12,014 nucleotides of DNA from positions 1 through 12,014 of the forward strand of contig DAOJ01000047.1 in NCBI GenBank assembly GCA_002502365.1. Direction: 5' to 3'. A program made the translations under genes and the position numbers. Under the pieces are notes generated by a model. That model was not told where the DNA came from, ran no database searches, and saw nothing but the letters and a program-made list of their open reading frames with translations. Positions 1 to 7,800 of the stretch are shown in pieces. This stretch comes from Euryarchaeota archaeon UBA106. Its GTDB lineage: Archaea; Thermoplasmatota; Poseidoniia; Poseidoniales; Thalassarchaeaceae. Positions within the stretch are counted from its first letter, which is position 1. Each line of letters opens with the position of its first letter.

Positions 1-354
1 CTCGTTTGGATTCAAAGGAGGAGGTGTTTTCTCCGTGCCGACTGCACAGAACCTACATCCTCGTGTACAGACTTCGCCTGCAATCATGAAAGTTGCAGTT
101 CCTCTGCCCCAACAATCGTGTATGTTTGGGCATCGAGCCTCTTCGCAAACAGTGTGTAATCCGTGTTCGTGGACATTAGATTTTGTCTCATTAAACCGGT
201 TTTGCGCAATCCCAATCGGGAGTGTAGTTTTGAACCAAGAAGGCAGCCGCTTTCTTTCCGCTTTTCGGCGTTCTTCAGCACTAACTCTGACAGGGCTTCC
301 ACAGCTGCTGGACGACACTTCAGTGCCATTTGCTTGGGGCAGCGGTACACCCAT
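1..354 (-). CDS. lipA: Lipoyl synthase LipA, N-terminal part (cut by window edge)
   Basis: Radical-SAM enzyme that inserts two sulfur atoms into protein-bound octanoyl groups to make the lipoyl cofactor of 2-oxoacid dehydrogenases and the glycine cleavage system; cytoplasmic. The 118 codons present show both iron-sulfur signatures of the family. The auxiliary cluster motif CEEARCPNIHDC gives Cys70, Cys75 and Cys81. The radical-SAM motif CTRGCRFC gives Cys96, Cys100 and Cys103. The 26-residue distance between the first cysteines equals that of E. coli LipA (Cys68 to Cys94). Between them lies the family segment GTATFMIAGEV, and the N-terminal part has the usual basic stretch followed by PSWFKTTLP. 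The ATG at 354-352 is fixed as start by an in-frame TAA two codons upstream (360-358). No Shine-Dalgarno site is visible; a TTAA-containing element about 29 bases upstream suggests a leaderless transcript. The remaining barrel (about 190 residues in the family) lies outside the window. Family assignment is very secure. Confidence 0.96.
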   Translation of the reverse strand, partial: MGVPLPQANGTEVSSSSCGSPVRVSAEERRKAERKRLPSWFKTTLPIGIAQNRFNETKSNVHEHGLHTVCEEARCPNIHDCWGRGTATFMIAGEVCTRGCRFCAVGTEKTPPPLNPNE

Positions 355-455
355 TGATTACGAGGAGTGGACACACGGCGTTAATCATTCGCCTCAAACC
401 TCCAGATGAGGTCTTTCAAAACGAGGAGACATATACGAGACTTGACTCGGAACTA
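355..455. promoter_or_regulatory. Divergent promoter region lipA / SDR-folB operon
   Basis: This 101-bp spacer separates two divergent starts. For the minus strand, a TTAA-containing element near 380-387 lies about 29 bases before the lipA ATG. For the plus strand, CATATA at 430-435, preceded by the purine-rich GAGGAG (423-428) that could act as a BRE, lies about 25 bases before the ATG pair at 456/459. Both spacings fit archaeal TATA boxes feeding leaderless transcripts. This rests on pattern and spacing only. Confidence 0.4.
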
Positions 456-1226
456 ATGATGGCTCGCAGTGCAGCACTAGTGACAGGAGGGGCAAAGAGA
501 ATTGGCGCTGCAATTTGTCTTCACCTAGCACAAAAAGGTCACTCAGTGGCAGTTCACCACAATTCGTCTGCAAAAGACGCGGAGCAATTGGCAGAGAAGA
601 TTAGAGGGTTTGGGGTTGATGCTTGTACAGTAAAAGGAGATTTATCGAATCCGGAAGAATTTACTAAAATTATTACCGAGGCATCATCACAAATTGGACC
701 GATTTCACACCTTGTGAATAATGCCTCAAAATTTGAGCATGATGATTTAGAAAGTTTTGATGATAGATCTTGGAATCAGCATATGGACGTAAACGCAAAA
801 GCACCTCTGATTTTAACTCGGGAACTTCTACAAAACCTCCCCGGGAATATGGCAGGGTCTGTGGTGAACATTTTAGATCAAAAAATTGCTGCTCCTAATC
901 CTGACCATATTTCTTACACAGCCTCTCGATATGCGCTTCTAGGAATTACCGAGGCTCTTGCAAGAGGGCTTGCTCCTAAACTGAGAATTAACGCTATAGC
1001 CCCTGGTCACACACTAGCCAGCCCTGAGCAAACCGAAGAAGGATTTAGTCGAGCTCAAAGTCAGAGTCCTTTAGGCTATGGTCCTTCTCCGGAAGATATC
1101 GCTCAAGCAGTAGTTTTCCTTATTGAAGCAAAATCTATCACTGGGCAGGTAATCTTTGTCGATGCAGGAGAAAGATTCCTCTCAAGGAATCGAGATGTTG
1201 TTTTTGAGACGGAGGGTGTTAATTGA
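456..1226 (+). CDS. PTR1/FolM-like short-chain dehydrogenase/reductase (probable pteridine reductase)
   Basis: 256-residue classical SDR, probably an NADPH-dependent reductase of dihydropterin or dihydrofolate. Visible motifs: the nucleotide-binding TGGAKRIG (residues 10-17, the TGxxxRxG form of pteridine reductases), a basic/HxNS segment after strand 2 typical of NADPH users, NNAS (88-91), VNILDQ with Asp141, and Tyr154 exactly 13 residues later, the same Asp-Tyr spacing as in Leishmania PTR1 (Asp181, Tyr194). The C-terminal part (INAIAPGHTL, ITGQVIFVDAG) resembles an alphaproteobacterial SDR subgroup found beside folB (from memory). The YxxxK motif reads YTASR, so the catalytic Lys position is Arg158. 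The open frame extends upstream to 330, but that would overlap lipA and add 42 non-family residues; I chose 456 (ATG at 459 equally possible). It overlaps folB at its stop, which supports a folate role. Exact substrate is uncertain. Confidence 0.85.
   Translation: MMARSAALVTGGAKRIGAAICLHLAQKGHSVAVHHNSSAKDAEQLAEKIRGFGVDACTVKGDLSNPEEFTKIITEASSQIGPISHLVNNASKFEHDDLESFDDRSWNQHMDVNAKAPLILTRELLQNLPGNMAGSVVNILDQKIAAPNPDHISYTASRYALLGITEALARGLAPKLRINAIAPGHTLASPEQTEEGFSRAQSQSPLGYGPSPEDIAQAVVFLIEAKSITGQVIFVDAGERFLSRNRDVVFETEGVN
1211..1217 (+). promoter_or_regulatory. Shine-Dalgarno site deciding the TTG start of folB
   Basis: GGAGGGT lies 5 to 12 bases before the TTG at 1223-1225 and closely matches the complement of the archaeal 16S 3' end. 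It lies inside the end of the SDR gene and is the strongest ribosome binding site in the window. It supports a TTG start coupled to the upstream stop (TTGA overlap), since no ATG occurs in frame before the conserved FolB core. Confidence 0.7.
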
Positions 1227-1624
1227 CTTCACATTCTGAGGCACTTCGTCAAATTCTTTCCCGAAACCAAGCCGTAACAGCGCTATTTTTGGAGAAAATT
1301 ATCCGTGATGTTGACATTGGTATTCACGAGCATGAAATAGGTACTTTTCAACGGTTATCTTTCGACTTGTATGTAATGATTAGAGGGGATAGTCAGCCGA
1401 AAAATGATGAGATCAATGACGTTCTCAATTACGAGTACCTAATCACGGCATTAGATGAAACACTAAATTCAGAGCGTGTATCATTATTGGAAACCTTGGC
1501 CAATAGGCTACTAGATAGAATATTACAGCCTGATTTAGTCGAATCAGCGACTGTAGTAATAACCAAGTTGGATGTCTTGGATGGAGATGGTCATCTTGGT
1601 TGTTCCATAACGAAAATGAAATGA
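1223..1624 (+). CDS. folB: Dihydroneopterin aldolase FolB
   Basis: 133-residue bacterial-type FolB, which splits 7,8-dihydroneopterin into 6-hydroxymethyl-7,8-dihydropterin and glycolaldehyde in folate synthesis; normally a cytoplasmic homo-octamer. By hand alignment to the S. aureus enzyme all key residues are present: Glu36 (Glu22) in IGIHEHE, Tyr70 (Tyr54) in VLNYEYL, Glu90 (Glu74) in LLETLANRL and Lys115 (Lys100) in VVITKLD. Length is close to the family norm of about 120, with roughly 15 extra N-terminal residues. The start is TTG, overlapping the stop of the SDR gene (TTGA) and preceded by GGAGGGT, so translation is probably coupled and the two genes form an operon. The stop TGA (1622-1624) directly touches the 3' end of the opposite-strand tRNA gene. 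The classic FolB is unusual among archaea, many of which use the unrelated MptD, so a bacterial origin by transfer is plausible. Confidence 0.93.
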   Translation: MTSHSEALRQILSRNQAVTALFLEKIIRDVDIGIHEHEIGTFQRLSFDLYVMIRGDSQPKNDEINDVLNYEYLITALDETLNSERVSLLETLANRLLDRILQPDLVESATVVITKLDVLDGDGHLGCSITKMK

Positions 1625-1709
1625 TGGTGCAGGGGGTGGGATTTGAACCCACGAAGCTCTATGCACCGGAGCTTAAGTCCGGCCCCTTTGACCACTCGGG
1701 TACCCCTGC
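1625..1709 (-). tRNA. tRNA-Leu (anticodon UAA), CCA encoded
   Basis: On the minus strand the acceptor stem GCAGGGG (1709-1703) pairs with CCCCTGC (1635-1629), followed by discriminator A (1628) and an encoded CCA (1627-1625). The anticodon stem-loop is CCGGA-CTTAAGC-TCCGG, giving anticodon TAA, which reads UUA and probably UUG leucine codons. The T arm GTGGG-TTCAAAT-CCCAC is perfect. The 13-nt variable region is longer than in class I tRNAs, as expected for leucine, although its stem is short. The D arm contains the GAGTGGTCAAA loop between short C- and G-rich strands. Length is 85 nt including CCA and there is no intron. The gene converges with folB with no spacer at all. Confidence 0.95.
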
Positions 1710-1752
1710 GGCCCCTCTGAGACACTCATTAGACTTGAAACGAGCGGACTTT

Positions 1753-1771
1753 ACGCCCCCCTAGGGGGCGT
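1753..1771. other. Perfect GC-rich hairpin, 8-bp stem, 3-nt loop
   Basis: ACGCCCCC, loop CTA, GGGGGCGT: an uninterrupted 8-bp stem between divergent genes. It is not followed by a T-run on either strand, and it lies upstream of both neighbours, so it is not an obvious terminator for either. It may instead be a protein-binding palindrome or a roadblock to antisense read-through from folB. Confidence 0.6.
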
Positions 1772-1820
1772 GCTAAAATTGATGCATAAGGCACTCGGAC
1801 TTCACGAACGCTTTAACACC

Positions 1821-1830
1821 CCCTCGAGGG
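1821..1830. other. 10-bp perfect palindrome just before the surface-protein start
   Basis: CCCTCGAGGG lies between the TATA-like GCTTTAAC and the ATG at 1841. If the transcript starts at or near the ATG, this is promoter DNA where an operator could sit. A chance palindrome of this length is possible. Confidence 0.35.
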
Positions 1831-1840
1831 CCGGGATTCG

Positions 1841-4783
1841 ATGAGTGCGAGCAGTAAGCCGATTCGAGGCGGCAAGTTGCCCCAACTTGCAGTATTGCTT
1901 GCGGTGCTGATGATTACGCCTCAATTGGCCAGTGTCATCAATCAATCATCACATTTGGAAGAGAGTTTTCGCGCCAATACCTCAGATGAAATTGAACTCA
2001 ATCTGTACACGCTTTATTTTGCTGAGGCAAACTCCTCTTCGGGTGGTGATGGTCACATAACCACAATGGTTCCAGAATCGGGTGGTCAATCAACTTCTAG
2101 CGCTCTAGACGGCTCAATAGAATTCACTACAGGTGATTTGTTGAGTACTCTAACCTTGTATGGTCGACCAAAACATGGTTCTTCTACGGGCCAATTCTAC
2201 ATCCCAGTGCAAATTTTCCTCAGAGCCCAAGGGCCTAGTAATTCCCAGGTGACATGGGATATCGAGATAAGCACCAATGGGAATACTATAGGGTCTGATT
2301 CTTGGGAAACTGATGCTTGTAATCCAGGGATAACCAATTCCTGTAATTTCGATCATGAGTTGTTCGAAATAATTCTCGAAGACGATAAAGAGAGTTTTGA
2401 GATTCAAGATGGAAAAGAGCTCACCGTCGAGATTTCTGCTGAAATGTCTGGCTGTGAGAGTTCAGGTAGCCCATTTGGTAGTAGTTGTGAGGCCGAGGTT
2501 GCTTGGAATGAAATAGATGGAGAAAGCAATCGCTATTCTCAAATGGAACTAGAAACAAATGCAATTGCCGACAGTGTTGTTCTGCTACAACGTGATGGGG
2601 CGGAACTAGCAGATGGAACCGAGTTAGAATGGTACCCAAATGATGTACTTTCTGAAAGGACAATGCAATTTTCATTCGATGTTAAGAGCGCATTTGGTAG
2701 AGATGATATGGATTCAGTCAGACTTTTGATGAGAGATCCTAATGGTAACTATAGGATTGACCATGAAATTTCTTCCGATGATGATGGAATTAAAGATACC
2801 AGCCAAGGTATTTTTGGAACATACACATGGGCATATCCAAGTGGACTTCCTTCAGGAGAATATACCGTAGAATTAGAGATTATAGATGTCCAAGGAAATA
2901 CCTTCCTTGTTGAGCATGAACCGGTTGAAATGTTACAATGGGGGGTGGCAATCAACCATCGTGAAGACAGATCTGTAGAATATGTTGCACCTGGTGAAAC
3001 AACTCCTGTGCCACTACAATTAGTACATAGAGGCGACTCAACAAAGTCCATGTCAGTTGACTTGGAATTACTAACAAATCTTGGGAGCAATTGGTTAGTC
3101 GAGTTTGATTCCCCTGGGGGGTATACATTAAATTCTGGCGGAGATATTCTAAATCCAATTCTTACAATAACTGCTCCTGATGATTTGACTGGAACTCCAA
3201 ATAATATCGAAATTAGAGCAGTAGCAGAAGCAACCATAGAAGGTGTTCAAACTGTGGTACACCAAGACATCTTGACTTTGGACTTGGATAAACTCGAAGT
3301 TTTCCAACCTCCTGATGTATCGATATGGAATTTAGAACACGACGTTCCAATCGCTAATTCTAGCCGCCCTGGTGATATCGATCCAAATATCCCAAGATAT
3401 GTTGAAGATAATCAATTTACAACGTTCTTACTTGAAGTTTTCAATACCGGATTCGATACTGATAACTTCCGCCTAGATATTTTGAAGCGCTCGAAATCAA
3501 TAATCCAAATTTATAACAATGAAACCGGAGAAAGAATACTAGAAGATGAAGGTGATGGCACATTCCACATTCCCCCACAAGAAAGACATTCTACTCAAAT
3601 ACTTAGATTCAATGTGAAACCATCTACTGACAGAGAAGACCCAGATATTGGAATGATTCAGTTGGAAGTAGTCAGTAGTGGAAATGCTTCTCTTAGAACT
3701 ACTGTTGAGTTCACAATTCAAAGGACTTTTGGAATTAGGGCGGAGGTTTCACAAGATTGTGATGGCACTCCTTTGGGGCACATCGTGGTCTCTTTATGCT
3801 CGACATTAAGTGACCCCGAAGTCAATCTACGCGCTCGCATAACGAACAGTATGATTACCGGGGAATCTGCAACTCAATGGCAAATTATCAATCCAGCAAG
3901 TTTGGCAGAAAATACAGATAGATTGGCCGCATATGGGCAATGGGAATATAGAATATTAGATCAAAACGGCTCTGCTGTACCTAAAGTGTCGCTAGGCCCA
4001 GGGGATTTCACAGAAATTTTTGTTGTTGTTACTCTGACTGATCAAGTAGTTGTTGGCAATCATACAGTATATCTCCGGATTAAAGAGGATACAACCGATT
4101 CTAATGCAAGATACTTTGATTTGCCTATGGTTTTTGAAGTGGATGCTGATCAACCCGACCTGTCAATTGTTCAAGTGACATCAAATAGAAAATTGGCTCC
4201 CGGTGGAACATATGATTTCCAATTTGAAGTCAGAAATAAAGGCAACAGTCCTCTTCTTGTCTTACTAGATGCTGAGGTTGATGGAGGGAATGGTTGGAAC
4301 GTAGACATTGGTGGTTCAACAGGCTCTAGATTAATCGAACTAGACTCTTTTGAATCAGTCACATTCATGCTAGAAGTATCGGTGCCAGAATCAGCTAATA
4401 ATGGTGATCAGGCCACAATTACTATCACTGCCGAACCACATGACACAGAGCAAAGTTGGCCTGATGCATTTACTGCTGAAAAGAATCTCAATATGGTTGT
4501 AGGGATTGATGGAATATTCGAGCGATTAATTAACGAAATAACTAATCCGAGAGTTTCTACACTAATTGTAATGGTAGTTGCGATTTTACTATTGTTTGCA
4601 GGAGTTCAGAGTCGAATGAACAGAAGAAAGTGGGCTGCACATTTGGCACTAATCGAGGCTATGAACGAATCAGATAATGTTCCAAAAGAGGAAGTGGATG
4701 ATAGTCAATTATCATCTCCAATTATTGAAGAGGAAGAGCCCGAAGAAATGGTTTACGATGACGATGACATCGAACTAGTGTGA
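1841..4783 (+). CDS. Secreted single-pass membrane protein with beta-sandwich repeats and acidic cytoplasmic tail
   Basis: 980-residue type I membrane protein of unknown specific function. Residues 1-30 form a signal peptide: basic residues Lys6, Arg9 and Lys12, hydrophobic core 13-26, probable cleavage after QLA (28-30). The ectodomain of about 870 residues looks all-beta; blocks near 370-485, 495-632, 633-770 and 771-890 have the look of NEW3/CARDB-type Ig-like domains of archaeal surface proteins, the last with PDLSIVQVTSN, LAPGGTYDFQFEVRNKGNS and VSVPESANNGD. All six cysteines form close pairs (160/168, 205/216, 640/653), suggesting disulfides outside the cell. A helix at about 906-922 crosses the membrane, followed by RMNRRK (925-930), a positive-inside stop signal, and a 50-residue tail ending in Glu/Asp runs. 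The start at 1841 places the signal peptide directly at the N-terminus. It precedes the giant surface gene by 80 bp on the same strand. Probable role: envelope scaffold, adhesin or receptor (inference). Confidence 0.85.
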   Translation: MSASSKPIRGGKLPQLAVLLAVLMITPQLASVINQSSHLEESFRANTSDEIELNLYTLYFAEANSSSGGDGHITTMVPESGGQSTSSALDGSIEFTTGDLLSTLTLYGRPKHGSSTGQFYIPVQIFLRAQGPSNSQVTWDIEISTNGNTIGSDSWETDACNPGITNSCNFDHELFEIILEDDKESFEIQDGKELTVEISAEMSGCESSGSPFGSSCEAEVAWNEIDGESNRYSQMELETNAIADSVVLLQRDGAELADGTELEWYPNDVLSERTMQFSFDVKSAFGRDDMDSVRLLMRDPNGNYRIDHEISSDDDGIKDTSQGIFGTYTWAYPSGLPSGEYTVELEIIDVQGNTFLVEHEPVEMLQWGVAINHREDRSVEYVAPGETTPVPLQLVHRGDSTKSMSVDLELLTNLGSNWLVEFDSPGGYTLNSGGDILNPILTITAPDDLTGTPNNIEIRAVAEATIEGVQTVVHQDILTLDLDKLEVFQPPDVSIWNLEHDVPIANSSRPGDIDPNIPRYVEDNQFTTFLLEVFNTGFDTDNFRLDILKRSKSIIQIYNNETGERILEDEGDGTFHIPPQERHSTQILRFNVKPSTDREDPDIGMIQLEVVSSGNASLRTTVEFTIQRTFGIRAEVSQDCDGTPLGHIVVSLCSTLSDPEVNLRARITNSMITGESATQWQIINPASLAENTDRLAAYGQWEYRILDQNGSAVPKVSLGPGDFTEIFVVVTLTDQVVVGNHTVYLRIKEDTTDSNARYFDLPMVFEVDADQPDLSIVQVTSNRKLAPGGTYDFQFEVRNKGNSPLLVLLDAEVDGGNGWNVDIGGSTGSRLIELDSFESVTFMLEVSVPESANNGDQATITITAEPHDTEQSWPDAFTAEKNLNMVVGIDGIFERLINEITNPRVSTLIVMVVAILLLFAGVQSRMNRRKWAAHLALIEAMNESDNVPKEEVDDSQLSSPIIEEEEPEEMVYDDDDIELV

Positions 4784-4837
4784 AACACTGAACTGAATCG
4801 TCCGAACGACGCTCCATTCTGCTTAAGACCCAATCAA

Positions 4838-4852
4838 ACCGCCGTAGGCGGT
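4838..4852 (+). terminator. GC-rich hairpin, 6-bp stem, 3-nt loop (terminator or leader structure)
   Basis: ACCGCC, loop GTA, GGCGGT: a perfect stem 54 bp after the stop of the upstream gene and 11 bp before the giant gene start. No T-run follows, so it is a weak terminator candidate. It may instead shape the 5' leader of the downstream mRNA close to the ribosome binding site. Confidence 0.35.
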
Positions 4853-4854
4853 AT

Positions 4855-4858
4855 GGAG
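4855..4858 (+). promoter_or_regulatory. Ribosome binding site of the giant gene
   Basis: GGAG lies 5 bases before the ATG at 4864 and 8 before the second ATG at 4867. It follows the hairpin at 4838-4852 immediately. An earlier ATG at 4853 reads only four codons before a TGA, so it is not the gene start. Confidence 0.5.
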
Positions 4859-4863
4859 TTGGT

Positions 4864-7800
4864 ATGATGTTCGCAAGTTCACTATCTCATAGCCAATCCA
4901 ACAGTCGTGGAAAGGAGCGTTCTGCGATAGTTTTCAGCATACTCTTACTGATGACTTCATATTCTGCTATTGAATTTGCTTCTTGGGAAGCACGTGGCTC
5001 TACAGATGCCGACGGAGACGGGCTTCCTTATGCTTTAGAGTATTACATCAATACCCAACCACAGAACTGGGATTCTGACAACGATGGCCTTCCAGATGGT
5101 TGGGAATGGCAGTATGGATTAGATCCACTTTCCAACTCAGGAGATGACGGTGCAACAGGAGATCCTGATCAAGATTCACTCACAAATTTGAATGAATATC
5201 AATTTTCAATACCCAATGGATGGGATTCATCAACAACTCCCAACGAGATGGATAATGGAGTTTGGTGGAATGGAACCGTTCCTGTAAGTAATTGGGACGA
5301 AGAAAGCGCTATGCAACTGATACAAGGATTGAACTCAGACGGTGCTGATGAAGACCCTAGAGGAAATATTTGCTTCAATACATTTGATGATGACCATGAT
5401 GGTTTGGTTGATACTTGGGATGGCGATAATGATGGAGACGCTGATTGCTCAAGCAATGATGACGATGGCGATAACCTAACCGATGAAGACCCTGATGGAT
5501 GGGACACAGATGGAGATGGTATGCCGGATGGTTGGGAAGTTGCAAATAACTTGGACCCCACCTCAAATTCAGGTGATAATGGGACATTTGGGGATCCAGA
5601 TAGTGACGGGTTAATCAATCTCTATGAATACGTAAATCCTGCTTGGGATACTAGAAATGGATCTACAATCCCCTCGACCCAATATTGGAGGCCCGGACCT
5701 GACAATAGGACCAATACAGAATCTCCTTGCAATCCTGTGTTGTTACTGGGACCAGGTTCACCCCCATGTTCATTATTTACTGCCGAAGTCGATGGCATAA
5801 CAGAAACAAATCCTTGGAGTAATGACACTGATGGTGATGGATTGAATGACTCCTATGAGGCATTTACACTGCTAACCGATCCAACCTCTAATGACACTGA
5901 TGGCGATAGAATACCCGATGGAATTGAGGTAAATGGAGCCTATGGTAATCCTCCATTACCTACCGATCCGCGGAATAATAATACAGACGGAGATCAGTTC
6001 GATGACGGTGAGGAAGATGCCAATCAAAACGGTGTTGTTGATGATGGTGAGACTGACCCCACCAGAATAGAAGATTCTGGTGATTTTGACGGAGATGGGG
6101 TGGCAAATTGGGAGGAAAATGGAACTTGCACTCTATGGAATGTAGCAGATACTGATGGAGGAGGTGTAGATGACGGTACAGAGTTAGACCCTGGGCATAT
6201 GACCGACCCTTGCACTTCTACCTATGAGCTGTATCTAGACATTGTTGCATGGGTCCCGCTCGATTTTTCTCTAACTTTGAATAACACTAGCAAACTTGAC
6301 CCCACTCCAATAGACTGGAGACACGATGAAAATCCACCACCGATGGCATACTTCGAATCTGCAACAGGAAATCGAACTCCTTTCCAATATTCAACAGTTG
6401 ATGGAAATATCCTAAGATCAGTCTCTATAGACATGCCTTCTGATGCCTTGTATGTTGTAGTAACGAATGGTTCTTGGTGTTGGAATGCGGCACTGGGTAG
6501 TTTGAATGAACAACATTGCGATGATGATTATCTAGATACTGATGGTGATGGTTTAGCAGATTGGGAAGAATCTCTCGGAGCTTGGGGATATAACTCAATT
6601 CCCACTTTAGTCGACTCTGACAGTGATGGAGTAAATGATCTTGACGAAATAATCAATCTCACAGACCCCCTTGAACCCTGTGATAATAACTTAGATTCTG
6701 ATGGAGATGGCTTGAATAATTATTTTGAAAATACAACGGGCTGTGAATTAGATTACGGAATTGGGGGTGGCAATTTAACACTCGATAATTATACAACATG
6801 GTGGAATAATTCAGACACCGACAATGGTGGAGTTACAGACTATCAAGAATATTTTGATGGAACGAATCCCCAAAATAATCCTGATGATGATTTGAACCCA
6901 TTAGACACTGATGGTGACGGAATTCCTGACACAATAGAACAGGAAATTGGGACTGATTGGTTAGATCCAGATACGGATGGAGGAGGTATACCAGATGGGG
7001 ATGAGTGCCTTCCAGAATTTTGGGATAATCTTTGTGTTGATTCTTCATTAAATCCTTGGGATCCAACAGATGATATTGACTCTAATGAATTGTATTTCTT
7101 TGCAAAGAATACCACAGTAGGGGTCGATTACAACTTAACTCAATATTGGCGTTGGCACACTTACGATACATATACAGGCGTATCATGGGGAGTTAACACA
7201 AGTTTGGTTGGTTACACTCAGATGGTTCCTGGTTGGTCAACAGTTCAAGGTGTAGCACATCCAGATTTTTGGGATAACTCCGCCCTTAACTCTTGGGAAA
7301 TATCTTACTCTTCAGGACTTTTAGGGCCGGGTGATGAATTAATTGCGCCCTATAATGCAGTAAACTTCACAACTTGGAGCGATATAAATTCGGGACTGAA
7401 CTTTTCGAATTATTCACGCGATGTCCTTATTGATTCATCTATAATTGACCAACTGTATGTGACCTCTCCCCAAGTTTCACTCACTAATTCCATTAGAGAA
7501 AATACTACTGCTTTCCAAAATAGTACATACGCAACGGATTTTAGAGGATTTAGTAATGTATCGAGGATAACCTGGTCAATAATTAACGAAACAGGTTGGA
7601 GTTCTGCTTGGGATCAGGTAGAAGCAGTCCAACAGTTCTTAATAAATGGAAATAACACAACTACTTTCCTCAGAAATCATGATGGTTCTGGTCTTGACAG
7701 AAATGATTCGTTAATCTCTACTCCACTTGATGATTTAACAGTCTGGATTCTCGAAGAAAAATTCGAAGGCGATTGTGATGATTTTTCATCTGTATTTGCG

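Larger units (their letters stand above)
1710..1840. promoter_or_regulatory. Divergent intergenic region between tRNA-Leu and the 980-residue surface protein
   Basis: 131 bp with no gene. For the plus-strand gene, GCTTTAAC (1810-1817) is centred about 26 bases before the ATG at 1841, the distance expected for an archaeal TATA box of a leaderless transcript. GAGGG (1826-1830) ends 10 bases before the ATG and could be a weak, overly distant Shine-Dalgarno site. For the tRNA, only a weak CTAATG-like element (minus strand, about 1727-1734) is visible. Two GC-rich palindromes inside the region are listed separately. Confidence 0.4.
4784..4863 (+). promoter_or_regulatory. Spacer with TATA-like element before the giant surface gene
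   Basis: 80 bp between the two surface genes. GCTTAAG (4821-4827) resembles the GCTTTAAC element before the upstream gene and, by usual TATA spacing, would place transcription start around 4850, leaving a short leader. The giant gene could therefore have its own promoter, be cotranscribed with its neighbour, or both. Confidence 0.35.
5005..7080 (+). repeat. Array of about 20 DxDxDG calcium-binding loops (TSP3-like)
   Basis: Within the giant protein, residues 48-739. Typical loops are DADGDGLP (48), DSDNDGLPD (70), DTDGDGMPD (214), DTDGDGLND, DTDGDGIPD and DTDGGGIPD, often followed by GWE or a Glu pair and spaced 12-45 residues. Side-chain carboxylates at positions 1, 3 and 5 would bind calcium in such loops. 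Three loops (6148-6165, 6814-6831, 6970-6987) have Gly at position 5. A Cys-containing globular insert with no loops spans about 6220-6530. Dockerin pairing is not seen. Confidence 0.85.

Noticed and set aside
35..409. Plus-strand open frame of 124 codons, and a minus-strand frame at 84-374, over lipA
   Set aside because: Both lie over the lipA reading frame, which has unmistakable iron-sulfur motifs; their products show no family features.
330..455. Longer N-terminus for the SDR starting at 330
   Set aside because: It would overlap the lipA start, and the 42 extra residues precede the normal SDR beginning (MMARSAALVTGG) without any family resemblance.
1625..1709. tRNA-Leu as an integration site for a mobile element
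   Set aside because: No integrase, no direct repeat of the tRNA 3' end elsewhere in the window, and flanking genes are housekeeping or surface genes.
1753..1771. Intrinsic terminator
   Set aside because: There is no T-run after the hairpin on either strand, and both flanking genes are transcribed away from it.
5005..7080. Dockerin domains (cellulosome-type)
   Set aside because: The loops occur in a long irregular array and not as paired 22-residue dockerin repeats, and no cohesin was recognised.
5199..7115. Several Ser/Pro/His-rich minus-strand open frames
   Set aside because: They are antisense shadows of the Asp/Gly-rich repeats; GAT/GGT codons read in reverse avoid stops and give Ser/Pro/His-rich nonsense.
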